Of a DNA stretch of 41,000 bases, positions 20,717-27,181 are shown piece after piece (position 1 is the first letter of the stretch; each line of letters starts with the position of its first letter). This DNA is from a virus. The notes beneath the pieces are model-generated. The model made no database searches, had not been told where the DNA came from, and saw nothing but the letters and a program-made list of their open reading frames with translations. Location of the stretch: IMG/VR virus record IMGVR_UViG_3300023116_000005, positions 1 to 41,000 of that record. The stretch is one strand, 5' to 3'. The position numbers and the translations under genes are program-made.

Positions 20717-21331
20717 ATGACGATGAAACTGCCCCAGGCGTTCCTTGATCGCTTGGAAGAGGCGGACCAACCCCAGACGAATCCGTATCTGCGATATACG
20801 GCACTGGAGTCAGGCACCTCAGCTAATTTTTCCCTCCTCGAAAAGGACCCTTTCTGCTATTACCTCGTGTGGGCAGTAGCAAAAGATGGCGGCAAGAAGA
20901 AGCCTTTCCGTTTCTTGGACGAGCCCAGCGATAAGGACATTGAGCTTGAACTGGGACGTGAGTACGCCCGCGATCTGAACTACGAGAAGACCGGAGTTCG
21001 CAAGCCTGACCTGTGCTTCACCTGGCCTGTTTACAACTGGGATCTGAAGGAAGTTCAGATTTTGGAAGTGAGCCACGCATCTTTGCGTAACCAGTTCGCC
21101 AAGTTTGGTCTGAACAAGAAGTACAAGAACCTGCTGAGCTGGGACTTTGAGCTGACCAAGGTGGTCACCGACCGTACCCGTTACGACCTGATGATCGTTC
21201 CTCGCGATGACGAGGAGCACGATGAGGACGCAATGGAGAAGGCTTGGGACGAAGTTCAGCAAGCTGGTTTTGAGCTGAAGGAACTGCTTCGTAACGAGGC
21301 AGGTGCAGATCCCTTCAAGCCTGAAAGTTAG
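20717..21331 (+). CDS. Putative single-stranded DNA-binding protein
   Basis: The start is ATG 20717 (MTMKLPQAFLDRL), behind the promoter at 20645; an in-frame ATG at 20633 would lie upstream of it. The 204-residue product is acidic at its C-terminus (PRDDEEHDEDAMEK and further Glu/Asp), as in many SSBs. The middle part, with ILEVSHASLRNQFAKFG and then WDFELTKVVTDRTRYDLMIV, resembles an OB-fold ssDNA-binding family I recall from other marine phages. It is the first gene of the rightward replication operon, alone before a strong terminator, as expected for a protein needed in quantity. The SSB role is inferred. Confidence 0.75.
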   Translation: MTMKLPQAFLDRLEEADQPQTNPYLRYTALESGTSANFSLLEKDPFCYYLVWAVAKDGGKKKPFRFLDEPSDKDIELELGREYARDLNYEKTGVRKPDLCFTWPVYNWDLKEVQILEVSHASLRNQFAKFGLNKKYKNLLSWDFELTKVVTDRTRYDLMIVPRDDEEHDEDAMEKAWDEVQQAGFELKELLRNEAGADPFKPES

Positions 21332-21354
21332 GCTAAATTTTGGGTGGAACGGTG

Positions 21355-21383
21355 GAGGGCGTTGCAGGACGCCCTCTTTTTTT
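21355..21383 (+). terminator. Rho-independent terminator after the SSB-like gene
   Basis: GAGGGCGT (21355-21362) pairs perfectly with ACGCCCTC (21369-21376), followed by seven Ts. It isolates the SSB-like gene from the downstream exonuclease operon, which has its own possible promoter at 21476. Confidence 0.92.
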
Positions 21384-21475
21384 GTCCATTTACTTTTGCC
21401 ATTGAGTGACATTGACTGCCAAGTAATGACACCACTAATTGATGCTTGTGTTACAAATCCGCTGGCTTTCTTTTG

Positions 21476-21484
21476 TGGTATAAA
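21476..21484 (+). promoter_or_regulatory. Possible extended -10 promoter
   Basis: TGGTATAAA gives an extended -10 (TGn plus TATAAA) 48 bp before the ATG of the 207-residue gene and 92 bp after a strong terminator. No good -35 is visible at 17 bp, which extended -10 promoters can tolerate. Support comes from the need for a new promoter after the terminator. Confidence 0.5.
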
Positions 21485-21531
21485 TGGCAGGTCATCCCAG
21501 ATGACCCCATTTCACATGCAAACGCCCATTC

Positions 21532-22155
21532 ATGGCACAAGAGCAAACGCCTAAGCGTTGGAGAGGTCTCGCCAAGATCGTCAAGATCATCAAAAAGACC
21601 GACAACTATTATTTTTGGGTGCGAGTCACCGACGATCCCCACGGCGACAGTGAGCTTTTAGAGGGAGCTTGTTTTTTCAGGGAGGCCATGTCGCATGGCT
21701 GGATGAAGAAAGTGTTGAAGCAAGGCGACGTGATTGCCGTTCAGCTTCCACCAAGGCTTGGCGATTCATCTTGGATGATGTATTGCGCTCCGAATCACGA
21801 ACAGCCAGAGCTGTATAAGCCGATGATTCGTCAGTTTTTAGAGGAAGCTGAGCGTCGCGACAAGGAGTGGTCGATAGAGCATCAACGTCGTCAGCAAGCT
21901 GCGGAAGCGAAAGCTGATGAGATAGAGGAGCGCCGTCGGTTAGCGCAGGAGGAGTCCATTCAGAAGACTTTGGACATTCATCCGATGCGAATTTCGAAGC
22001 AAGGTGTGAGGGTGCAATGCACGCTTACGCATGAGGAGATCAAGTTGCTTGAGCAGCAAGCAGCGGCCAACAACATCAACGTGAGTGATCACAGGTGGCG
22101 TGGCCAGTACATCCGGCACTTGATTATGAGATCCCTCAAAAGGCAGGCAGTTTGA
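21532..22155 (+). CDS. Hypothetical DNA-binding protein with coiled coil and RHH-like C-terminus
   Basis: The 207-residue protein has an N-terminal beta-rich domain (WRGLAKIVKIIKKTDNYYFW, GDVIAVQLPPRLGD, about 9-85). A long charged helix rich in Glu, Arg and Gln follows (about 98-150). The C-terminal segment VQCTLTHEEIKLLEQQAAAN ... YIRHLIMRSLKRQ (about 158-205) looks like a ribbon-helix-helix domain. The combination suggests a DNA-binding protein of replication or regulation. It lies between the SSB-like and exonuclease genes. Confidence 0.72.
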   Translation: MAQEQTPKRWRGLAKIVKIIKKTDNYYFWVRVTDDPHGDSELLEGACFFREAMSHGWMKKVLKQGDVIAVQLPPRLGDSSWMMYCAPNHEQPELYKPMIRQFLEEAERRDKEWSIEHQRRQQAAEAKADEIEERRRLAQEESIQKTLDIHPMRISKQGVRVQCTLTHEEIKLLEQQAAANNINVSDHRWRGQYIRHLIMRSLKRQAV

Positions 22156-22194
22156 TTACTCCTAATTAGGCTGCTCTTGGAGCGCTGACTGCTA

Positions 22195-22368
22195 ATGGCA
22201 CCTGAGATTCCCGAGACGATCACTCAGACCCTGGAGGACGGGTGTGTTTGTGTGATTGTTGGTGACGTTACGGGTGTTGTTAGCAGCTTTCATCTGGTAG
22301 AACCCAAGGCCAATCAACTAAGGAAGGTGTGGCTTGACCGTTACAGCGAGTACGACGATGACGAGTGA
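22195..22368 (+). CDS. Small protein of 57 residues
   Basis: ATG 22195 opens a frame reading MAPEIPETITQTLEDGCVCV, VGDVTGVVSSFHLVEPKANQ and a tail with YSEYDDDE. The beginning forms a beta-rich small domain and the end is acidic. It overlaps the exonuclease start by 11 bp, fixing the exonuclease start at 22358 and supporting coupled translation. Unknown function; it may bind or regulate the exonuclease. Confidence 0.7.
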   Translation: MAPEIPETITQTLEDGCVCVIVGDVTGVVSSFHLVEPKANQLRKVWLDRYSEYDDDE

Positions 22369-23173
22369 CAAGCAGGACGCGTTGGCGTCGTTGTATAGCT
22401 GGACCCTGGAGCGAGATGACAGCGGACCGTTTAGGGTGTATAAAGATGATGAGGGACAGGAGTACCACTCGGTCACTCATATCCTGAAGAACACTGCGCC
22501 TGAGGAACAGAAAGCTTCCTTAGCTAGGTGGTCTGCGCGTCCAGGTAGTGAGATTGAGCGTCAGTTGGCGTGCGATCGAGGGACGGTCGTGCATGAGAAC
22601 TGCGAGTATGTACTCAAGACTGCATCCAAGCTTGTCCGTCACAGCGCCAATGCTCGTAATACCTGGCGTGTGTATGGGGATGGCTTGGCTCGGGCACCGA
22701 AGTCAGTTGTTAGCTGGGCGCTCAAGAAAGCTATTAAGGGAGCCCCTGAAGTTCCGTGGGCAGCCCGTGAGCACGCCCGAGGTTTATCAGGATGGCTTGG
22801 ATCTGGAGCGGTAACGGCCATTCATGCGTCGGAATTCAGCGTGTTCCACAGTGACGGGTGGGCAGGCACTGCTGACGCTTTGATCGATACGGAGTATGGC
22901 TTGACGATCTGCGACTTCAAGACGACAGGGAAGTCAAAGGACAAGCCTGAGAAGTTCATGAGAGACCACCAGGACCAGCTTGCTGCGTATTCGTTAGCGA
23001 TGAAGCAGCGGAGTGGGATTGTGGTTGATGCTGGAGCGGTGGTGATCGCGAAGGGGAATGGCGAGGTGCAGGTGAGGATGTTGAGTGAGCTAGAGATGAG
23101 GGGAGCGGAGTGTCGATGGCTGGAGCGCCACGACAAGTACAAGGCGATGTTGGAGCTGGGTGAGGTTGCATAA
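22358..23173 (+). CDS. RecB-like PD-(D/E)XK exonuclease
   Basis: The 271-residue protein carries the nuclease motifs in order: RGTVVHE with His79 (motif I), GTADALID with Asp173, the D-x-K pair Asp186-Phe-Lys188 in CDFKTT, and Gln207...Tyr211 in HQDQLAAYSLAM. This is the RecB/Cas4/lambda-exo type fold seen in phage recombination exonucleases (PDDEXK_1). It probably processes double-strand ends for recombination-dependent replication, with the SSB-like protein as partner. No separate annealase is recognised. The start is ATG 22358; an in-frame TTG at 22334 is less likely. Confidence 0.9.
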   Translation: MTSDKQDALASLYSWTLERDDSGPFRVYKDDEGQEYHSVTHILKNTAPEEQKASLARWSARPGSEIERQLACDRGTVVHENCEYVLKTASKLVRHSANARNTWRVYGDGLARAPKSVVSWALKKAIKGAPEVPWAAREHARGLSGWLGSGAVTAIHASEFSVFHSDGWAGTADALIDTEYGLTICDFKTTGKSKDKPEKFMRDHQDQLAAYSLAMKQRSGIVVDAGAVVIAKGNGEVQVRMLSELEMRGAECRWLERHDKYKAMLELGEVA

Positions 23174-23177
23174 AAAA

Positions 23178-23218
23178 GGGGCTGCCCAGGCCCCCTAGAT
23201 CTCCTCCGATCTAGTTTT
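23178..23218. terminator. Double hairpin at convergence of the two early operons
   Basis: GGGGC (23178-23182) pairs with GCCCC (23190-23194). Directly behind it CTAGATC (23195-23201) pairs with GATCTAG (23208-23214) followed by TTTT. On the other strand the run of As at 23172-23177 gives a T tract after the first hairpin. The site can therefore stop transcripts from both sides. The stop codon of the leftward 50-residue gene is part of the second stem. Confidence 0.85.
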
Positions 23219-23347
23219 ACCGTCCTGAAGTTGCTTTAACCATTTGCATGGTTTGGCTTTAGCTTTCCAGTTAGGTGGCGGTTCGGGGAGGGCCAGCTGA
23301 TCAAAGAACTGTTGGATGCGTTCTTGTTCAGTGCCGTGAAAGCGCAT
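23195..23347 (-). CDS. Last gene of left operon, 50 residues
   Basis: Reads MRFHGTEQERIQQFFDQLAL, then PEPPPNWKAKAKPCKWLKQL and QDGKTRSEEI. A Pro-rich linker joins two short helices. The ATG overlaps the upstream stop (TGATG). It is helical and basic in the second half. No family recognised. Confidence 0.68.
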   Translation of the reverse strand: MRFHGTEQERIQQFFDQLALPEPPPNWKAKAKPCKWLKQLQDGKTRSEEI

Positions 23348-23505
23348 CAGTCGTAGTCAGTGTTACCTCTACGGGCTTCAAGGTAACGCTGTCTGGCGTA
23401 TTCACGCATGTTGCGTCGATCTTGTTCGCGGTTGCGATGGATGGGAGGCGGTCCTGGGATGAGGGGTTTGAAGTTATCTGGAGCGTAGGTTTTAGGAGTA
23501 GCCAT
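23347..23505 (-). CDS. 52-residue small protein of left operon
   Basis: Reads MATPKTYAPDNFKPLIPGPP, then a strongly charged Arg-rich helix with HRNREQDRRNMREYARQRYL and an acidic end. The gene abuts its upstream neighbour (23506) and overlaps the downstream start. The Pro-rich start and basic helix suggest an interaction or nucleic-acid-binding peptide. No family recognised. Confidence 0.68.
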   Translation of the reverse strand: MATPKTYAPDNFKPLIPGPPPIHRNREQDRRNMREYARQRYLEARRGNTDYD

Positions 23506-23724
23506 TTACGAGGCATCGGAGTGATGGACGTAGTTTTGGCGGTAGGCGAGTGACTCTCGCGTGAAGGTATTGCGAGGGTGACTGAGCACAGCTTCAAACG
23601 CCTTTTCAACTTCCTGCCATGACACGCATTCGAGGAGAGCTAGTCGAGTGAGGCGGTCAAGCTCTTGGATTTCTGGAGCGTTGGGGAGAGGTTTAGCGAG
23701 TTTGCGAAGGGTGTGAATGTTCAC
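23506..23724 (-). CDS. 72-residue helical protein of left operon
   Basis: It starts at GTG 23724, overlapping the upstream stop by 4 bp (GTGA). The product (NIHTLRKLAKPLPNAPEIQE, LDRLTRLALLECVSWQEVEK) is almost entirely helical, with a tail FTRESLAYRQNYVHHSDAS. No known domain. Confidence 0.7.
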   Translation of the reverse strand: MNIHTLRKLAKPLPNAPEIQELDRLTRLALLECVSWQEVEKAFEAVLSHPRNTFTRESLAYRQNYVHHSDAS

Positions 23725-23945
23725 TGAAGGTGAGGGGAGTATTGAGGCGTGGGATCGTAGTCAACGATGCCTAGGAGGAGTTCTTTGGCTTCATGGAGGT
23801 TTTCCTCAAAGCCAAGGAACATTTGGTCCATGATGTGGCGCTTTTCTTCGCGCTGAATGATTTCGTCAAGCTCTTTAGCGATCTCCTCAACGCGTGACCA
23901 ATCTTGGATGCGTTGAGAGATTGCTGGAGCGTTTTGGTTAATCAT
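23721..23945 (-). CDS. 74-residue acidic helical protein of left operon
   Basis: The product (RIQDWSRVEEIAKELDEIIQ, REEKRHIMDQMFLGFEENLH) is a charged helical protein with probable coiled-coil character and a Pro-containing tail. It overlaps the upstream gene by 8 bp and the downstream gene by 4 bp. No known domain. Confidence 0.7.
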   Translation of the reverse strand: MINQNAPAISQRIQDWSRVEEIAKELDEIIQREEKRHIMDQMFLGFEENLHEAKELLLGIVDYDPTPQYSPHLQ

Positions 23946-24096
23946 CGAGTTGATCTAGTAGGTGGTCACCTGGGAAGAAGTCTTTTGAGGGGTTTGAGAT
24001 GCGAAGGGGGACCCACCTGCCGTTGGTGAGGCGATGTAGGACCCCATCTTCAGCCAACCAGTAGTCACCTTCATGTGCATTGGTTGGCATTCCCAT
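23938..24096 (-). CDS. 52-residue small protein of left operon
   Basis: Reads MGMPTNAHEGDYWLAEDGVL, HRLTNGRWVPLRISNPSKDF and ends HLLDQLDD. It looks like a small beta domain with WLxxDG and GRWVPL strands. The first ATG (24096) is 2 bp past the upstream stop at 24099; ATG 24090 is an alternative. Confidence 0.7.
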   Translation of the reverse strand: MGMPTNAHEGDYWLAEDGVLHRLTNGRWVPLRISNPSKDFFPGDHLLDQLDD

Positions 24097-24098
24097 CG

Positions 24099-24350
24099 CT
24101 ATGGACACTCGTCTGGCGACAGGGTAATCCAGTCGTGATGATCGTCTAGGATGCCTTCTACAGCTTCCCAGGTGGGGGGTTCTGCTTCATCCCAGATGAC
24201 ACTGGAGCGGCAGTAGCCAGGCCCCCACTCCTCAGGTTCTTCCCTAGTAGCTGGGAGAGTCATGATGGCGTCCTCAACGATGGCAATGATGTTGAGGTAG
24301 TTCGAGGAGGAATCGAAGGAGTAGGAGTGAAGTTGTGGGTAGGTGTTCAT
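24099..24350 (-). CDS. 83-residue acidic protein of left operon
   Basis: The product is acidic (EEPEEWGPGYCRS, WDEAEPPTWEAVEGILDDHH) with a Ser/Asn-rich start. Small acidic phage proteins sometimes mimic DNA or bind host enzymes; this is only a possibility here. ATGA overlap with the upstream gene at 24347-24350. Confidence 0.7.
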   Translation of the reverse strand: MNTYPQLHSYSFDSSSNYLNIIAIVEDAIMTLPATREEPEEWGPGYCRSSVIWDEAEPPTWEAVEGILDDHHDWITLSPDECP

Positions 24351-24670
24351 CGGAGTTTGAGGAGTTTTTGACTGATGTTGGTGATTTCGCGAGAGAGTTC
24401 GATCACGACCTTGCGATCACCGTCGGCTTCTGCTTCTGCTTGGAGGTGTTTGAGCTTTTCCTTTTGCTCCTTTAGCTCTGTTTGGTACTCATCAACGGAG
24501 TAGAGCTGGAACGGAGCGGGTTGTTCGCGTTCGACCTCTTTGACGTAGCGGTAGCCAGTGGAGGGAGGGACATCGTGGCAATCCTTGAGGTAGTCAACGA
24601 TCTCCCTTTTTTCCATGCCATCGGTTTGGAGGTCAGTGATGACAGCACGGATCTCTTCAGTTAACGCCAC
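24347..24670 (-). CDS. Helix-turn-helix protein with coiled coil
   Basis: It starts at GTG 24670. Residues 17-45 (DGMEKREIVDYLKDC, VPPSTGYRYVKEVE) look like a helix-turn-helix of the kind used to sort through DNA in resolvases and small terminases. The C-terminal half is a charged coiled coil (ELKEQKEKLKHLQAEAEADG). At 107 residues it could be a transcription regulator. It resembles small terminase DNA-binding halves, but a better terminase small subunit exists at 27943-28356. Confidence 0.7.
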   Translation of the reverse strand: MALTEEIRAVITDLQTDGMEKREIVDYLKDCHDVPPSTGYRYVKEVEREQPAPFQLYSVDEYQTELKEQKEKLKHLQAEAEADGDRKVVIELSREITNISQKLLKLR

Positions 24671-25152
24671 TCACCGTCTCCCTTTGCTTTACGGAGCATG
24701 TCTCGCTCTTGAGGGAGGACGATGCCTACACCAGGATCTTTGATCCTCAGGCAGAGGTAGGAGTTGAGGTTGATCTCCTTGGTCATGAGGAAGATGCGGA
24801 AGGACTCAAACACCTCGTAGGGGAGGTCTAGAGCTTGGCTGTACTGGGACGCCTCCACGTCACCCCACCACCAGACGGAGCGACCACCTGAGGAGTCAAC
24901 CCAGTGGAATTTGAAGCTATCGAGGGTGGAGTTGAACGCTTCCACCTCTTTATCGAGGGAGCGATCGATCACTAGGACCTGAGGCCATCTGGTGCGTGGA
25001 TACCACCAAGACTGTGAGTAGCCCCAAGGTTCCCCACGAAGTTTGCAAGCGTCAATGGCGCGTTGAGCGCGAAGCATGACGACTTCTTTGGTTTCACCGT
25101 GAAATTCTGCTCGACCTGCGTAGACGGTCCAGCGCATAACGGGTTGAGTCAT
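24661..25152 (-). CDS. Hypothetical protein of 163 residues
   Basis: The start is ATG 25152, an ATGA overlap with the upstream stop. The product is rich in Trp (WGYSQSWWYPRTRWPQVLVI, SGGRSVWWWGDVEASQY) with alternating strands and helices and no membrane segment. It is the largest protein of the left operon. No family recognised. Confidence 0.72.
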   Translation of the reverse strand: MTQPVMRWTVYAGRAEFHGETKEVVMLRAQRAIDACKLRGEPWGYSQSWWYPRTRWPQVLVIDRSLDKEVEAFNSTLDSFKFHWVDSSGGRSVWWWGDVEASQYSQALDLPYEVFESFRIFLMTKEINLNSYLCLRIKDPGVGIVLPQERDMLRKAKGDGEWR

Positions 25153-25334
25153 AGGGCCCAAGAGTTGCGGAGATTGTTTCGGGTTGACTGGTACGCCTGA
25201 CGGAGTGCAGTTTCGCGGTCGTTCATCCGTTTAAGGATGGTGTCGACCATGGCGCGATGGCGTTTGTACTCTTCATCGGTTTTGGCATGGATAGCGAGAT
25301 CCATAGCCCGCTCGAGGAGTTCTTGGTTCGTCAT
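25149..25334 (-). CDS. 61-residue helical protein of left operon
   Basis: Starting at ATG 25334 (ATGA overlap with the upstream gene) it reads MTNQELLERAMDLAIHAKTD, then KRHRAMVDTILKRMNDRETA and a basic end. The longer open frame upstream to 25373 is inside the previous gene. All-helical, no domain recognised. Confidence 0.7.
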   Translation of the reverse strand: MTNQELLERAMDLAIHAKTDEEYKRHRAMVDTILKRMNDRETALRQAYQSTRNNLRNSWAL

Positions 25335-25591
25335 GGCTGAGGGTTTTCGTTGATGAACTCTTTGATTTGGCAAAGGGTGATGAGTTCATCGAGGAGCTTG
25401 TCGATGTGATCGTCTTCTTTGAAGCGAATGGGGTGGCCTTGGTCATCTTTGCGATACCACTGCTGTTCACGATCAGTGAAGTAGAAACGCAAACCTTCTA
25501 TGAGGAGGAGGGAGAGCATTTCCTGGGGCGACCTGAGTTCAACGAGGGAAGCTTCAGAGAGTGCTGCCTGCTGTGCGGTAGTGAGTTTCAT
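25331..25591 (-). CDS. 86-residue hypothetical protein of left operon
   Basis: The product (LTTAQQAALSEASLVELRSP, LSLLLIEGLRFYFTDREQQW, IDKLLDELITLCQIKEFINE) is mostly helical with a short aromatic strand. No domain recognised. It is spaced 8 bp from the DNA-binding gene upstream. Confidence 0.7.
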   Translation of the reverse strand: MKLTTAQQAALSEASLVELRSPQEMLSLLLIEGLRFYFTDREQQWYRKDDQGHPIRFKEDDHIDKLLDELITLCQIKEFINENPQP

Positions 25592-25599
25592 GTCGTTTC

Positions 25600-26022
25600 T
25601 CAGTGAGAATTCTCAGAACGGAAGTAGGCGCGGAGTGCTTCGAGGTTCCAGTAGAAGCGGTCTCCCACTTTTTTGAAGTGGATGCCCTTGGTGAGCTTGC
25701 CGGTGTCCTTGCGGTTGTAGAAGCGCTTTGAATCGATGTTTAGCGCCCTTGCGACCTTGCGGATCTCATAGAAGCCATCGTCTTCCTGGGGCGCGTTAAC
25801 GGTCTTCTGGGGCGGTTGACGCTTGATGACCTTGGGAGTTTGGCAGTCCTCAAATTCGCGAAGGATGCCAGTGATGACGGCATAACGATCATTCACCACG
25901 TCGGAGGTGGTTTCAGACCATTCAGCACCAGTGTTCATGTCAGAGGCCAGATCATCCCTGAGTTTTTGGAGCGTGCCTTTAATGATCGCCAGCTGGTCGT
26001 TGTTGAGGGTGATGACATTCAT
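25600..26022 (-). CDS. Excisionase/MerR-like DNA-binding protein
   Basis: The 140-residue product has an N-terminal helical part (QLAIIKGTLQKLRDDLASDM) and a basic linker (KVIKRQPPQKTV). The C-terminal 60 residues, with FYEIRKVARALNIDSKRFYN, RKDTGKLTKGIHFKKVGDR and FYWNLEALRAYFRSE, have the winged-helix layout of excisionase or phage HTH proteins. It is the second gene behind the left promoter and palindrome, a usual place for an early regulator. No integrase is present, so a regulator is more likely than an excisionase. Confidence 0.75.
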   Translation of the reverse strand: MNVITLNNDQLAIIKGTLQKLRDDLASDMNTGAEWSETTSDVVNDRYAVITGILREFEDCQTPKVIKRQPPQKTVNAPQEDDGFYEIRKVARALNIDSKRFYNRKDTGKLTKGIHFKKVGDRFYWNLEALRAYFRSENSH

Positions 26023-26025
26023 GAC

Positions 26026-26202
26026 TCAGTTGGCCTCGATGTAGGAGTGATCAGCGGTGGTGATGGCGCAGTGGTATTTGGTCCACATGCGAGCAGTGAT
26101 CCATTCACCGTCAAAGCGGGGGAAGTCCATCACGCTTTGATTGGCGCGATCCATGGCACATCTGGCCAGGTTGATGCGATCGAAGAGAAGAAGCTGTTTC
26201 AT
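26026..26202 (-). CDS. First gene of left operon, 58 residues
   Basis: Reads MKQLLLFDRINLARCAMDRA, then NQSVMDFPRFDGEWITARMW and TKYHCAITTADHSYIEAN. It starts about 45 bases behind the predicted transcription start. It is a compact small protein with two Cys and several aromatics. No family recognised. The downstream gene follows after 3 bp. Confidence 0.72.
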   Translation of the reverse strand: MKQLLLFDRINLARCAMDRANQSVMDFPRFDGEWITARMWTKYHCAITTADHSYIEAN

Positions 26203-26227
26203 TGGAGCGTGTGCAGCGCTTTCATGA

Positions 26228-26247
26228 GTAGCAGTGTGGACTGCTAC
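26228..26247. promoter_or_regulatory. Perfect 8+8 palindrome at the left promoter start site
   Basis: GTAGCAGT (26228-26235) and ACTGCTAC (26240-26247) are perfect inverted copies separated by GTGG. The palindrome overlaps the expected +1 of the leftward promoter (about 26246), the classical place for a repressor site. A hairpin in the 5' end of the mRNA is the alternative. Confidence 0.75.
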
Positions 26248-26252
26248 CCGCT

Positions 26253-26281
26253 AGGATATCGATGAACTGCCACCCTGTCAA
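26253..26281 (-). promoter_or_regulatory. Leftward early promoter
   Basis: On the minus strand TTGACA (26276-26281) is separated by 17 bp from TATCCT (26253-26258). It shares the 14-base block TTGACAGGGTGGCA with the rightward promoter at 20645. It drives the twelve-gene left operon from 26202 to 23195. Confidence 0.8.
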
Positions 26282-26482
26282 ATGTCGTTGATCAAGTCCG
26301 CCATTCAGGATGCTGCCTTTCAAGACCAACCCCGGCCTGCTTTCACTGATCAACAGTGGAATCACCTTCTAACCACCCTCCAGAACGCGATTCATGATCC
26401 CTCGAGCCATTCAAGGACTGACCTACAGCATCTCCACGCCTGGCTGACAAGGATTAGATCCACTGGTACGGCTGACATCTGA
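26282..26482 (+). CDS. 66-residue protein, divergent from the left operon
   Basis: The ATG directly abuts the -35 of the opposite promoter. The product (AIQDAAFQDQPRPAFTDQQW, NHLLTTLQNAIHD, LQHLHAWLTRI) is helical and rich in Gln and His. A strong terminator follows 11 bp after the stop, which supports a single-gene transcript. No obvious promoter of its own is seen; it may be controlled by the same palindrome. Function unknown. Confidence 0.68.
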   Translation: MSLIKSAIQDAAFQDQPRPAFTDQQWNHLLTTLQNAIHDPSSHSRTDLQHLHAWLTRIRSTGTADI

Positions 26483-26493
26483 CCAAAAAAAAG

Positions 26494-26516
26494 GCCGCCA
26501 GTTGGCGGCTTCTTTT
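26494..26516. terminator. Bidirectional terminator
   Basis: GCCGCC (26494-26499) pairs with GGCGGC (26504-26509) with an AGTT loop, followed by TTCTTTT. Eight As at 26485-26492 give a T tract for leftward transcripts. It separates the 66-residue gene from the convergent genes at 26515-27180. Confidence 0.9.
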
Positions 26517-26724
26517 ATGGGTTCATCCAGTCATGCAGAATCATTGATGCAATGATTCCAACGCTGTTGCGCTCGCTTAATCGGTTCAGATTTTCAATCT
26601 GAGCATCTGAAAAGCTGTTGATGGCCTCCGATAGCTTGAACGCTTCCTGGGAGCTGTAGGAAAGTTCTGCAGCGTTCACCGCTTGAGCAAACGCTTTGCA
26701 GATCCTTGTGTTTGGGACTGTCAT
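26515..26724 (-). CDS. 69-residue helical protein
   Basis: The start is ATG 26724, ATGA overlap with the upstream gene. The product (TVPNTRICKAFAQAVNAAEL, KLSEAINSFSDAQIENLNRL) is helical; the end HDWMNP lies at the terminator. No known domain. Confidence 0.65.
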   Translation of the reverse strand: MTVPNTRICKAFAQAVNAAELSYSSQEAFKLSEAINSFSDAQIENLNRLSERNSVGIIASMILHDWMNP

Positions 26725-26903
26725 TCGAACAATGCACGCCAAAGCGCGTTAACGATGTGGTCTCTTACTGGTTCGTTCTCCGTGTCCCTCACCGTTAACC
26801 GGCAAGTTTCGGAAAACTGCGGTGAGCGATGCGCCAGAACAATTTGCTCTGGCGTCATGCGCATCACCGTCCGTTCAAAGGAAAGACGGAGCCTGTCAGG
26901 CAT
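26721..26903 (-). CDS. 60-residue basic-acidic small protein
   Basis: Reads MPDRLRLSFERTVMRMTPEQ, VLAHRSPQFSETCRL and a tail HIVNALWRALFE. The layout is two strands and helices with mixed charge. It overlaps the upstream gene by 8 bp and the downstream gene by 4 bp. No family recognised. Confidence 0.65.
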   Translation of the reverse strand: MPDRLRLSFERTVMRMTPEQIVLAHRSPQFSETCRLTVRDTENEPVRDHIVNALWRALFE

Positions 26904-27180
26904 GGATTAACTCTCGAGATGGAATTTCGATGTGTTCGGCAAGTTCCCGCCAGTTCACATCGTCAACCGCTGACTGCAATAGGTCTGTCAACAGTCCGCA
27001 GGAAATGTCTTCCTGGGACGTTAGCTCTTCTATAAAATCCTTAAAAACGGATTCAATAGAGTGCAGGTCCCATTCCTCACAGTCAGAGTCGTTAATCCAT
27101 GCTTGGACATCGTTACCCAGCCAGAGGTTAACTAGCCAAGTGCTGTGATTAGTCCAGCCATTGTACTTGTCGCGATCCAT
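26896..27180 (-). CDS. Conserved phage protein with YNGWTNHSTW motif
   Basis: The 94-residue product begins DRDKYNGWTNHSTWLVNLWL, a motif shared by a family of small phage and host proteins of unknown function that I recall as (Y)xGWxNxxTWxVxLW. The rest is acidic and helical, ending VNWRELAEHIEIPSRE. Its charge (strongly acidic) could suit an anti-restriction or DNA-mimic role, but this is speculation. The start codon is directly behind a terminator hairpin and has no Shine-Dalgarno sequence. Confidence 0.75.
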   Translation of the reverse strand: MDRDKYNGWTNHSTWLVNLWLGNDVQAWINDSDCEEWDLHSIESVFKDFIEELTSQEDISCGLLTDLLQSAVDDVNWRELAEHIEIPSRELIHA

Positions 27181-27181
27181 A

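Noticed and set aside
23328-23609. Leftward 93-codon open frame in the left operon
   Set aside because: It overlaps the better supported 52- and 72-residue frames, which are joined head to tail with their neighbours.
24347-24670. HTH plus coiled-coil protein as the terminase small subunit
   Set aside because: The layout is similar, but it lies inside the early small-gene operon, 4 kb from the large terminase. The protein at 27943-28356 is adjacent to the large subunit and has the full small-subunit layout.
25600-26022. Excisionase as a sign of a temperate lifestyle
   Set aside because: No integrase, attachment-site-like repeat or CI-type repressor is found in the closed genome, so the winged-helix protein is more likely a regulator.
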